Assembly (NCBI RefSeq): GCF_030398385.1
Contig: NZ_JAOAOQ010000025.1
Location: 1-64,000, forward strand
Direction: 5' to 3'
DNA: 64,000 nucleotides
DNA from: Aquibium sp. ELW1220
Lineage (GTDB): Bacteria; Pseudomonadota; Alphaproteobacteria; Rhizobiales; Rhizobiaceae
The notes beneath the pieces were generated by a model. That model searched no databases. It was not told the DNA's origin and saw only the letters and a list, made by a program, of their open reading frames with translations. The position numbers and the translations under genes are program-made. Below, piece by piece: positions 16,732-26,192 of the stretch (position 1 is the stretch's first letter; every line of letters begins with the position of its first letter).

Positions 16732-18006
16732 TCAGCGCCTTTCTTCGGAAGCCATGTCGTAAAGGGCCTGCCAGCGCCTCCAGAACGGATCGTTCTCAGG
16801 CAGCATGGAGGCAAGACGCATTTCGATGTCCTGAAGCGACTTCGTATCCGCTCCCGCCGCGACGCTCCTCGAAGCCTGCTCGATCAGTTGCTCGGCTTCG
16901 CGGCTGCGCGCAGAGGGAAGCCCAAAAGCCTCGCTCGTCAGCCAGTTTGAGACATCCCCCTGCTTGACGAACGGGCGCCGCACGACATCCACGATGTAAC
17001 GCCCATCGCGTTCCGCGAGATCGATGTCGAACCAGGCGTCCCTCGCCTCGTCGAAAACCGGTTCGACCGACGTGAGGACGAGCGGCGAGTGGGTCGAGGC
17101 CAGCAGCTGGGCCTTCGCCTTGCTGCCCACGGCGATGCTCTCGCAGACGTCGATGATGGCCTTCAGGATCATCCGCTGCCATTTCGGGTGGAGGTGGGAC
17201 TCGATCTCGTCCATGAGGAAAATGATCTCGCGCGCCGGCGCCAAGGAGAGGAAGCGCGCACTTTCGAGATGGTTGTGCCAGGCCCAGACGAGCAGGTATC
17301 CGATGGCGACGATGCGTCGCATTCCGGCGGAGAGGAACGTGACGGGGACATCCTGCCCGTAGGGCATCGCAATTGTCGGTACGAGACGCGCGTCGTCCAG
17401 GTCGATCCTGGTCGGCTGCCCGGGACGAAGCTGGTCCAGCGCGTCGGGCGACAGCCCTGCGAGGATGTCACAGAGGCGATCGAATTCGGGGGATTTCGTG
17501 CTCTGCCAGCTGACCCAGTCGCGCAGCAGGCCGTTCGACACGACCTTGCCGTCGATCTCCAGGCCGTTCCAGATATCCTGCATGGAAAAGTGAAACGCCG
17601 GAGGCCGATCGGGGGTCTCGCGACCCTCCAGGTTACGCCAGTAGTTTCTCGCGGGATCCCAGACTGAGAATCCGCCATCCACCCGGGCGTAGAGAACGAG
17701 GCCGGGATTGGCGGGACGCCCGGGCCTGCTCGTCCACCGCTGGTCCAGCCTGTCGAATTCGCTCTCGAACGAGACTTCGCGTGACACACTGTCGAAGGAG
17801 AAGGCGATCGACGCAGCATCGCCGGACCCGGGCATGGGAATGGCGGGACGACCGGCCCATGTCCTCGTCAGCGCCCACCACGCCACGTCCAGCAGGAAGC
17901 TCTTGCCGAGCCCGTTGTCGCCCGTGAAGACATTCAGCCGCTCGGCCAGTTCGAGCCGGACCGACCGGGCCGGACCGACGTTCCTCGTTTCCAGCAGCTT
18001 GAGCAT
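16732..18006 (-). CDS. PtuA-like AAA/SMC-type ATPase (Septu-type)
   Basis: 424-aa ABC/SMC-like ATPase of the AAA_15/AAA_21 group. It has Walker A GDNGLGKS (residues 29-36), an ABC-like signature LSAGMRR (225-231), Walker B IIFLMDE (261-267) followed by SHLHPKWQ, and a switch His in LLASTHSPLVL (His306). The short insertion between Walker A and the signature makes it a compact OLD/RecF-like ATPase without a TOPRIM nuclease domain, which argues against Gabija or OLD. Its partner is the HNH gene two bases downstream, so the pair resembles a type of Septu defence system. The region 18007-18129 upstream holds its promoter. Confidence 0.7.
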   Translation of the reverse strand: MLKLLETRNVGPARSVRLELAERLNVFTGDNGLGKSFLLDVAWWALTRTWAGRPAIPMPGSGDAASIAFSFDSVSREVSFESEFDRLDQRWTSRPGRPANPGLVLYARVDGGFSVWDPARNYWRNLEGRETPDRPPAFHFSMQDIWNGLEIDGKVVSNGLLRDWVSWQSTKSPEFDRLCDILAGLSPDALDQLRPGQPTRIDLDDARLVPTIAMPYGQDVPVTFLSAGMRRIVAIGYLLVWAWHNHLESARFLSLAPAREIIFLMDEIESHLHPKWQRMILKAIIDVCESIAVGSKAKAQLLASTHSPLVLTSVEPVFDEARDAWFDIDLAERDGRYIVDVVRRPFVKQGDVSNWLTSEAFGLPSARSREAEQLIEQASRSVAAGADTKSLQDIEMRLASMLPENDPFWRRWQALYDMASEERR

Positions 18007-18129
18007 GATGGATCACCTTTGCGGAAGCGGCAGTCGCCATCGAACCGCGCCTGCGGTTGCGATCGGCGGAAGCGTGACGGATAGACGAAAGCGGCGCAAG
18101 TGCGTTCGCATTGCCTTGACTGTCTTCCC

Positions 18130-18477
18130 CTACCCGAACACCCCCGCATACACCTCCGGCCTGAACCCCACCGTCAGCCGCCCGTCCACGTCGAGCACCG
18201 GGCGCTTCACCATCGACGGCTGCGCCAGCATCAGCCGCTTGGCCTTCTCCGCGTCGAGATCGGCCTTGTCGGCGTCGGGGAGGGTGCGGAAGGTGGTGCC
18301 GGCGCGGTTCAGCAGCGGTTCCCAGCCGAGGACGTCGATCCAGCCCTGGAGGCGGGCCTCGTCGAGGCCCTGGGTCTTGTAGTCGTGGAAGGCGTATTCG
18401 ACGCCGTTCGCGTCGAGCCAGGCGCGGGCCTTCTTCATGGTGTCGCAGTTCTTGATGCCGAAGAGGGTGACGGGCAT
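18130..18477 (-). CDS. ArsC/YffB-family reductase-like protein
   Basis: 115-aa thioredoxin-fold protein of the ArsC family, YffB/Spx-like branch. The N-terminal strand VTLFGIKNCDTMKKARAW contains the single nucleophilic-type Cys in NCDT, while the arsenate-binding Arg trio typical of true ArsC is not clear. C-terminal MVKRPVLDVDG matches the family's 'KRPV' motif. E. coli YffB homologues bind glutathione and their role is unclear. Start at ATG 18477; the frame is open further upstream. A REPIN lies directly upstream at 18538-18623. Confidence 0.82.
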   Translation of the reverse strand: MPVTLFGIKNCDTMKKARAWLDANGVEYAFHDYKTQGLDEARLQGWIDVLGWEPLLNRAGTTFRTLPDADKADLDAEKAKRLMLAQPSMVKRPVLDVDGRLTVGFRPEVYAGVFG

Positions 18478-18537
18478 GGGCGGTTCTCCTGGAGTGGCGG
18501 TGAGCGGCCTTCGGAAGCGGCGCGGCGGCGGCAAAAA

Positions 18538-18623
18538 CCCGGGGACAGTTTACTCAATTCGGATCACAGGTGGCGCGGACGGGTCGGACGGCGCCCCGAA
18601 TTAAGTAAACTGTCCCCGGGTTT
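18538..18623. repeat. REPIN-type inverted repeat 2
   Basis: Two inverted REP arms, GGGGACAGTTTACTCAATTC on the left (18538-18562) and the reverse complement on the right (18597-18623), around a 34-bp loop unlike that of the other copies. It lies between the ends and starts of the ArsC-like and dehydrogenase genes and is not in either coding region. Confidence 0.85.
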
Positions 18624-18630
18624 CTCGCGC

Positions 18631-19506
18631 TCAGTCCTTGCTTTGCCAGGCCTTGAAGGCGGCGGAGTGGTCGATGGTGGGGCCGAGGCGGTCGAGGGCG
18701 GCCTGCCACCAGCGGTTGGTTTCCTCGACGATCGGCAGCGGCTTGCCCATGGCGTCGGCGAGATCGGCGGCGATGCCGACGTCCTTGGCGAGCAGGCCGA
18801 GCGCGAAGCCGGTGGCGAAATCGCCCGAGAGCACGTGCTGGGCGAAGACGTTCTCGGTGGAGAAGTTGCGGCCGGTCGACACGTTCATGATCTCGACGGC
18901 CACCTTCGGATCGAGGCCGAAGCGGCCGGCCACGATCAGCGCCTCGGCGACGGCGGCGAAGCCGGCGGCGGCGACGAAGTTGTTGAGCGCCTTCATGGCA
19001 TGGCCGGTGCCGAGCGTGCCGGTCTCGAAGACGCGGTTGCCCATGGCCATCAGCACCGGGCGCGCGCGCTCCGACAGCGCCGGATCGTCGCTGCCCAGCA
19101 TGATGGTGAGCGTGCCGGCGACGGCGCGCGGCACGGCGCCCGACACGGGCGCGTCGACGAAGCCGATGCCGCGTCCGGCGAGAAGCGGGCCGAGGTCGCG
19201 GCTGCCGATCGGGTCGGACGAACTCATGTCGATCAGCATCGATCCTGGCGCGAGCGCTGCGGCCAGGCCGCCGTCGAGCATGACCTCGCGCACGATGCGG
19301 CCCGTGGGCAGCATGGTGACGACGACGTCGCAGGCCGCGCCGAACTCGGCCAGCGTGGCGGCGGAGGCGGCGCCGATTGTGGCCGCGTGGGCCTTCGCCG
19401 CCTCGACATTGGCGTCGTAGAGCGTCAGCGGGAAGCCCGCCTTCGCCAGATTGGCCGACATCGGCCGTCCCATGTTGCCGATGCCGACGAAACCGATCCT
19501 GTCCAT
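18631..19506 (-). CDS. beta-hydroxyacid dehydrogenase (3-hydroxyisobutyrate dehydrogenase family)
   Basis: 291-aa NAD(P)-dependent oxidoreductase. Rossmann motif GFVGIGNMGRPM (residues 5-16); substrate-binding block DAPVSGAVPRAVAGTLTIM; catalytic Lys in GHAMKALNNF; C-terminal LLAKDVGIAADLA. The family includes 3-hydroxyisobutyrate, tartronate semialdehyde and L-threonate dehydrogenases, and the sequence alone does not choose between them. It starts one base after the stop of a carboxymuconolactone decarboxylase-family gene, so the two form a translationally coupled pair. Confidence 0.88.
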   Translation of the reverse strand: MDRIGFVGIGNMGRPMSANLAKAGFPLTLYDANVEAAKAHAATIGAASAATLAEFGAACDVVVTMLPTGRIVREVMLDGGLAAALAPGSMLIDMSSSDPIGSRDLGPLLAGRGIGFVDAPVSGAVPRAVAGTLTIMLGSDDPALSERARPVLMAMGNRVFETGTLGTGHAMKALNNFVAAAGFAAVAEALIVAGRFGLDPKVAVEIMNVSTGRNFSTENVFAQHVLSGDFATGFALGLLAKDVGIAADLADAMGKPLPIVEETNRWWQAALDRLGPTIDHSAAFKAWQSKD

Positions 19507-19507
19507 C

Positions 19508-19885
19508 TCAGGCCCCGATCTCGGTGAGCACGGTCTCGGCGGCGCGCAGGCTGCCGACCATGGCGGGGATGCCGCAATAGAGGAAGGAGTGGATCAGGAT
19601 CTCGCGGATCTCCTCCTTCGTGACGCCGTTGGCGATGGCGCCGCGGACATGGACCTTGAGTTCCGGCTCCTTGCCGAGGGCGGCGAGCATGGCCAGCGTG
19701 ATCATCGAGCGCTCGCGCGTGGCGAGGCCGGGGCGCTGCCAGATCTCGCCGAAGCAGATGCGGGTGACGATGTCCTGCATCGGTGCGGTGAAGTCGCTGG
19801 CGTTGTCGATCTGCTTTTCGGCGCCGGCGGAGCCGAACATCTTGCGGCGCAGCTCGATCCCGAGATCGTCGGGTGTCGTGGTCAT
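19508..19885 (-). CDS. carboxymuconolactone decarboxylase family protein
   Basis: 125-aa all-helical protein of the CMD/AhpD-like family, PcaC type. The signature region is LATRERSMITLAMLAALGKEPELKVHVRGAIANG. It lacks the CxxC of AhpD, so a decarboxylase or isomerase role is likelier than peroxidase reduction. It is the first gene of a pair with the downstream dehydrogenase (one-base gap), which suggests catabolism of a hydroxy acid or lactone. No other pathway genes are adjacent. Confidence 0.85.
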   Translation of the reverse strand: MTTTPDDLGIELRRKMFGSAGAEKQIDNASDFTAPMQDIVTRICFGEIWQRPGLATRERSMITLAMLAALGKEPELKVHVRGAIANGVTKEEIREILIHSFLYCGIPAMVGSLRAAETVLTEIGA

Positions 19886-20063
19886 GGTGTCCTCCCATCC
19901 GTGGCGCGATGCCGGAGCGGAATCGCGTCGTGGGGAAGACGTAACATCATGGGGTTGCAGCCGAAAGCGCCAGCTGCGAGGACGGCGCGAACCAGAGGGG
20001 CGCGGGTGGATGGACCTGCGGAAATACGGGGACGGCCCGAACTCGGAGGGCGCGCGGGTGGCC

Positions 20064-20157
20064 GGAAATACGGGGACAGTTTACTTAACTCGGGCAGAAA
20101 GCATCGCGTCAGGAAGACTGCCTGCGATCCGAATTAAGTAAACTGTCCCCGCATTTC
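20064..20157. repeat. REPIN-type inverted repeat 3
   Basis: REP arms at 20064-20093 and 20130-20157. The left arm differs from the consensus by one base (TTAACT for TTAATT). The loop (GGGCAGAAAGCATCGCGTCA and following bases) is the same as in REPIN 4, so 3 and 4 arose by duplication of the whole unit. Confidence 0.9.
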
Positions 20158-20231
20158 GCGTGGCGCCATGTGTTTCGGCCGGAGGCACCAGATGCAAGGA
20201 CGGCGAGAACAAGGGGAGCGCGCGGGTGGGC

Positions 20232-20325
20232 GGAAATGCGGGGACAGTTTACTTAATTCGGGCAGAAAGCATCGCGTCAGGAAGACTGCCTGCGATCCGA
20301 ATTAAGTAAACTGTCCCCGTATTTC
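20232..20325. repeat. REPIN-type inverted repeat 4
   Basis: REP arms CGGGGACAGTTTACTTAATT (inside 20232-20261) and its inverse (20298-20325), with a loop identical to REPIN 3. It ends ten bases before the hutU stop codon, so transcripts of the hut operon run into it and it could act as the operon's 3' hairpin. Confidence 0.9.
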
Positions 20326-20336
20326 CCCCGCATTTC

Positions 20337-22009
<1,673 letters not shown>

Positions 22010-22013
<4 letters not shown>

Positions 22014-22813
22014 GGGCGGGCTCCGGCAAGGTCGAAGGCGATGGTCTCGATGGATTTCAGGATGGCGGCGAGGTGCGGCCGCAGGCGCGCGGCGCGGGCC
22101 GGATCGTAGGCGAAGGCGTGGTCCGCCAGATGCGTCGACTGGGTCAGCTCCATCTGGATGGCGTGGACGCCGTCGGCCGGGCGGCCATAGTGGCGCGTGG
22201 TCCAGCCGCCGCGGAAGCGGCCGTTGAGGATCGAGGTGTAGCCTTCGGCCGCCCGGCATATGCCGATCGTCGCCGCCTCGATGCGCGGATCGCAGGTGGC
22301 GCCATTGTCGGTGCCGACGTTGAAATCGGGCAGAACGCCGTCGAAGAGATACGGGATGACCGGCCGGATGGAGTGGCAGTCGTAGAGCACGGCGATGCCA
22401 TGCAGCGCCCTTACCCGCGCGATCTCGGCCGCCAGGGCTTCGTGGTAGGACTTGTGGAAGAGCGCGACGCGGCGCGCGGTCTCGGCGGCATCGGGTTCCT
22501 GGCCCGGCCGCCAGATCGGGTTGGCGTCGAAGTCGATCTCCGGGATCAGCCCGGTCGTGGTCTGGCCGGGATAGAGGCTGGTCCCCGACGGATCGCGGTT
22601 GGCGTCGATGCAATAGCGGTGGAAGGTCGCGCGCACGGTGGTCGCGCCGGGCAGCAGGCCTTCGTAGAGGGTGTGGATATGCCAGTCTGTGTCGCGCAGC
22701 TTGCGGCCTTCCTCGTTGAGGCGGGCGGCGATGTCGTCGGGCACGTGCGTGCCGGTGTGCGGCAGGCCGAGGATGACGGGCGAGGTGCCGCGGGCGATTT
22801 CGACGGGGGTCAT
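22010..22813 (-). CDS. hutG: N-formylglutamate deformylase
   Basis: Final step of the five-step pathway: N-formylglutamate to glutamate and formate. 267 aa, N-formylglutamate amidohydrolase family. Conserved segments include [16 protein letters not shown] near the N-terminus and LYDCHSIRP (metal-binding/catalytic region). Together with hutF this shows that the route passes through formylglutamate rather than formamide. Its stop overlaps the hutU start. Confidence 0.95.
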
Positions 22814-22904
22814 GGGGAGATGCTCCGCGTAGGGTGGGCGGGATGAGCCCGCTCACCGGAAGATCGCGCGAGGCACCCCCATCCTGCGGAAGATAGCGCG
22901 AGGC

Positions 22905-22998
22905 ACCCCCACCCCTTACCCCTCCCCACAGGGGGGAGGGGGGCGCCGACGCCGCAGAATCCCCCTCCCCCCTGTGGGGAGGGGTAAGGGGTGGGGGT
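22905..22998. repeat. large intercistronic inverted repeat in the hut operon
   Basis: Arms of about 38 bases at 22905-22943 and 22960-22998 (ACCCCCACCCCTTACCCCTC and its inverse) around a short loop. It would form a very stable stem in the mRNA between hutH and hutG. A partial direct copy of its left flank (GCGCGAGGCACCCCCA) precedes it. It could be a mobile palindrome, and could stabilise or partly terminate the hutI-hutH message. Confidence 0.8.
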
Positions 22999-23057
22999 CC
23001 TTTGCTGGGTGGGGCTTCTGCCCGATAGAATTCGTTCCCGGTCCATCGGATCTCCTC

Positions 23058-24590
23058 TCACCCCTCCAGCCCCGGCAGCATGCTCTCGCCGACGCTGGCG
23101 TTGAGCGCGCCGGAGCGGACCAGTTCCGCCGCCGCCTCGAGGTCGCCGGCCATGTAGCGGTCGACGTCGAGCGTCGGCACGACTGCGCGGATGGCGGCGT
23201 GGGCCTTCCCGAGCAGGGCGCTGGTGGTCAGCGGCGCCCGGAAGTCGATGCCCTGCGCGGCCGTCACCGCCTCGATGCCGACGATGCCGGCGAGGTTGTC
23301 GGTCATGGCGAGGAGGCGCCGGGCGCCGTGGCAGGCCATGGAGACGTGGTCCTCCTGGTTGGCCGAGGTCGGCGTCGAATCGACCGAGGCCGGGTGCGCC
23401 ATCTGCTTGTTCTCGCTCATCAGGGCCGCCGAGGTGACCTCGGCGATCATCAGGCCGGAGTTGAGGCCGGGCTTCTTCGCCAGGAAGGCCGGCAGGCCGA
23501 AGGAGAGCGCGGGATCGACCAGGAGCGCGATGCGGCGCTGGGCGATGGCGCCGATCTCGCAGACGGCGAGCGCGATCTGGTCGGCGGCGAAGGCGACCGG
23601 CTCGGCGTGGAAATTGCCGCCGGAGACGACCGATCCGTCGGACAGCACCAGCGGGTTGTCGGTGACGGCATTGGCCTCGATCGTCAGCGTGTGCGCCGTC
23701 ATGCGCAGGATGTCGAGGCAGGCACCGTCGACTTGCGGCTGGCAGCGGATGCAGTAGGGATCCTGGACGCGCTCGTCGCCTTCCAGATGGCTTTCGCGGA
23801 TCGGCGAGCCGTCGAGCAGGCGCCAGAGCGCGGCCGCCGTGTCGATCTGGCCACGATGGCCGCGCAGGGTATGGATCTCGGGGTGGAACGGGGCGGACGA
23901 GCCCATGGCAGCGTCGGTGGACAGCGCGCCGGTGATGAGGGCGGCATTGGCGGCGCGGTGGGCGCGAAACAGGCCGGCGAGCGCCAGCGCGGTCGAGACC
24001 TGGGTGCCGTTGATCAGCGCCAGGCCTTCCTTGGCGGCGAGCACGACGGGCGCGAGGCCGGCCTTCTGCAGCGCCGCCGCGGCCGGCATGCGCTGCCCGT
24101 CGAGGAAAGCCTCGCCCTCGCCGATCATCGCCGCGGTCATGTGGGCGAGCGGCGCGAGGTCGCCGGAGGCGCCGACGGAGCCCTTTTCGGGGATGACGGG
24201 GACGATGCCACGCGCGAGCATCGCCTCGATCAGCTCGACGGTTGCCGGCCGGATGCCCGAAGCCCCGCGGCCGAGCGAGACGAGCTTCAGCGCCATGATC
24301 AGCCGCACGATGTCGGCCGGCAGCGGCCCTCCCACGCCGCAGCAATGCGACAGGATGAGATTGCGCTGCAGGGTCGCCACGTCCTCGGCCGCGATGCGCA
24401 CGCTGGCGAGTTTTCCAAAGCCGGTGTTGATGCCGTAGACGGCCGCCGTTCCGCCGGCGATCTCGGCGATGCGGGCGGCAGCGGCGGCGATGCCGGGACG
24501 GAAGGCATCGTCGAGGCGGGCGGGCTCCGGCGAGCGGTAGAGGCGTTCGAGAGTGGCGAGCGGAACGGTGCCGGGGTGAAGGGTGATCAT
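23058..24590 (-). CDS. hutH: histidine ammonia-lyase
   Basis: First step: histidine to urocanate and ammonia. 510 aa. The Ala141-Ser142-Gly143 triad in [15 protein letters not shown] cyclises to the MIO electrophile. Other family blocks: YGINTGFGK at residues 52-60, [13 protein letters not shown], and the C-terminal [16 protein letters not shown]. The ATG at 24590 gives the normal start. It is flanked on both sides by large palindromes, so spacing to hutG (244 bp) and hutI (132 bp) is wider than usual for an operon. Confidence 0.97.
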   Translation of the reverse strand: MITLHPGTVPLATLERLYRSPEPARLDDAFRPGIAAAAARIAEIAGGTAAVYGINTGFGKLASVRIAAEDVATLQRNLILSHCCGVGGPLPADIVRLIMALKLVSLGRGASGIRPATVELIEAMLARGIVPVIPEKGSVGASGDLAPLAHMTAAMIGEGEAFLDGQRMPAAAALQKAGLAPVVLAAKEGLALINGTQVSTALALAGLFRAHRAANAALITGALSTDAAMGSSAPFHPEIHTLRGHRGQIDTAAALWRLLDGSPIRESHLEGDERVQDPYCIRCQPQVDGACLDILRMTAHTLTIEANAVTDNPLVLSDGSVVSGGNFHAEPVAFAADQIALAVCEIGAIAQRRIALLVDPALSFGLPAFLAKKPGLNSGLMIAEVTSAALMSENKQMAHPASVDSTPTSANQEDHVSMACHGARRLLAMTDNLAGIVGIEAVTAAQGIDFRAPLTTSALLGKAHAAIRAVVPTLDVDRYMAGDLEAAAELVRSGALNASVGESMLPGLEG

Positions 24591-24639
24591 GATGGGACTC
24601 CGGCCGCTGATCGACAGCGATCGAACCCTCTCGTTCCTT

Positions 24640-24708
24640 CGCGCCCCCCTCTGCCCTGCCGGGCGGGGCGAGCCACTTGTCTCGCCCGGCAGGGCAGAGG
24701 GGGGCGCG
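24640..24708. repeat. 26-bp perfect inverted repeat between hutI and hutH
   Basis: Left arm 24640-24665, right arm 24683-24708, perfectly complementary (starting CGCGCCCCCCTCTGCCCTGC), with a 17-base loop. It ends about 15 bases from the hutI stop. It is a different sequence from the palindrome between hutH and hutG, but of the same G/C-rich intergenic class. Confidence 0.85.
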
Positions 24709-24722
24709 ACAGAGCGCTACCG

Positions 24723-25925
24723 TCATTCATGTTCAACGATCCTCCGAAACAGCGGATTGAACCCGATCCGGTAGGCGAGTTCCGCCGGGTGCTCCACGTC
24801 CCAGATGGCGAATTCGGCGCGTTTGCCGGGGGCGATGGTGCCGATCTCGTCGGCGAGGCCGAGGGCGCGGGCGGCGTTGCGGGTGACGCCGGCGAGCGCC
24901 TCTTCGGGGGTCAGGCGGAACAGCGTGCAGCCCATGTTCATGGCCAGAAGCAGGGAGGTCATCGGCGAGGAGCCGGGATTGCAGTCGGTGGCGAGCGCGA
25001 TCGGCACGCGGGCTTCGCGCAACGCGGCCACGGGCGGCAGCCTCGTCTCGCGCAGGAAGTAGAAGGCGCCGGGCAGGAGGACGGCGACCGTGCCGGACGC
25101 CGCCATGGCGGACACGCCGTCGCTGCCCAGATATTCGAGATGATCGGCCGACAGCGCGCCGCAGAAGGCCGCAAGCCTGGCGCCGCCGAGGTCGGACAGT
25201 TGCTCGGCATGAAGCTTGACGGGCAGGCCGAGCGCTGCGGCCCGGTCGAAGACACGGGCGATCTGGGCGGGCGAGAAGGCGATGCCCTCGCAGAAGCCGT
25301 CGACGGCATCGGCGAGGCCTTGCGCATGCGCGGCCTCGAGGCCAGGCAGCACCACCGCGTCGAGATAGGCGTCGGGGCGGCCCCTGTATTCGACCGGCAC
25401 GGCATGGGCGCCGAGGTAGCTGGTCTTCACGCGCACGGGGCGCAGGCTGCCGAGACGGCGGGCGGCGCGCAGCATCTTCAGTTCGTCGGCGACGGTGAGG
25501 CCGTAGCCGGACTTGATCTCGACGGTCGCAACGCCTTCGGCGATCAGGCGATCGAGCCGCGGCAGCGCGGCTTCGACGAGGTCGTCTTCCGACAGGGCGC
25601 GCGTGGCCGCGACGGTCGAGACGATGCCGCCGCCGGCCCGCGCAATCTCCTCGTAGGTCGCGCCTTCGAGCCGCATCTCGAACTCGCGGGCACGGCTGCC
25701 GCCGAAGACGAGATGGGTGTGGCAATCGACGAGCGCCGGGGTCATCAGCCGGCCGCCGAAAGATTCCGTCTCCACGCCGCGCCAGTCGGCCGGGACGTCG
25801 TCCGCGGCAGCGACCCAGGCGATGCGGCCATCATCCACGCCGACGGCGCCGTGTGCCAGCAGGCCGTACGGCGCACCGTCCGGCTGCATGGTCGCGATGG
25901 CGAGATCGGTGAGGATACGACGCAA
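24723..25925 (-). CDS. hutI: imidazolonepropionase
   Basis: Third step: imidazolonepropionate to N-formiminoglutamate. 400 aa, amidohydrolase superfamily, with the metal-binding [12 protein letters not shown], the KSGYGL block, KLHAEQLSD and the C-terminal [12 protein letters not shown]. The only in-frame start giving the full first strand ([10 protein letters not shown]) is a TTG at 25925; a stop lies shortly upstream. The unusual TTG start suggests modest translation, or use of the internal ATG at 25889, which would shorten the protein by 12 residues. It is the first gene of the minus-strand hut operon. Confidence 0.95.
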   Translation of the reverse strand: MRRILTDLAIATMQPDGAPYGLLAHGAVGVDDGRIAWVAAADDVPADWRGVETESFGGRLMTPALVDCHTHLVFGGSRAREFEMRLEGATYEEIARAGGGIVSTVAATRALSEDDLVEAALPRLDRLIAEGVATVEIKSGYGLTVADELKMLRAARRLGSLRPVRVKTSYLGAHAVPVEYRGRPDAYLDAVVLPGLEAAHAQGLADAVDGFCEGIAFSPAQIARVFDRAAALGLPVKLHAEQLSDLGGARLAAFCGALSADHLEYLGSDGVSAMAASGTVAVLLPGAFYFLRETRLPPVAALREARVPIALATDCNPGSSPMTSLLLAMNMGCTLFRLTPEEALAGVTRNAARALGLADEIGTIAPGKRAEFAIWDVEHPAELAYRIGFNPLFRRIVEHE

Positions 25926-25970
25926 AGGCTCGTCCGATTTTGGCTGTTTTCAATTCCTGCGATCAGGCTA

Positions 25971-25986
25971 TTATGTATAGACATAA
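25971..25986. promoter_or_regulatory. candidate HutC operator
   Basis: Sequence TTATGTATAGACATAA: perfect 6-bp arms around ATAG. The core TGTATAGACA closely resembles the TGTATA-type sites bound by HutC repressors of the GntR family. It is 46 bp upstream of the hutI start and about 200 bp upstream of hutF, between the two divergent transcription units, so one site could control both. A TATTAT at 25969-25974 overlaps it and could serve as a -10. Confidence 0.6.
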
Positions 25987-26064
25987 CGAGTCAAGGGACG
26001 ACCATGCGATCCATGAAGGACACCGCGTCACCACAGTCGACGCCGTCATCGCCCTCCTCTCGGC

Positions 26065-26192
26065 CGTCATCCTCGGGCTTGTCCCGAGGATCTGCCGCGG
26101 GTTGCGACCCGGGCGCAGCGAGCGATGCGGGCCGTGGCGGGCGCCATGCGGCGGACGCGTCGCAGATCCTCGGGACAGGCCCGAGGATGACG
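26065..26192. repeat. palindromic element ending at the hutF start codon
   Basis: Outer arms CGTCATCCTCGGGCTTGTCC (26065 onward) and their inverse at about 26162-26192 enclose some 65 bp. Each arm also contains the smaller palindrome CCTCGGG...CCCGAGG. It is a dispersed intergenic element type familiar in alphaproteobacteria. The last bases of the right arm, GAGGATGAC, supply the probable ATG of hutF. Confidence 0.75.

Larger units (their letters stand above)
19886..20336. other. 450-bp repeat-rich intergenic region
   Basis: No credible gene. The stretch holds two copies of a repeat unit with a 168-bp period, each containing a REPIN. A further fragment (GGAAATACGGGGACGG near 20019-20034) looks like a third, decayed arm. 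The region separates the CMD/dehydrogenase pair from the end of hutU. Confidence 0.7.

Noticed and set aside
16088-18006. Reading the ATPase/HNH pair as Gabija or OLD
   Set aside because: The ATPase has no TOPRIM domain and the partner is an HNH protein, not a UvrD-like helicase.
18130-18477. ArsC-like gene as a true arsenate reductase
   Set aside because: No ars genes are nearby and the Arg residues that bind arsenate in ArsC are not evident; it fits YffB/Spx-like proteins better.
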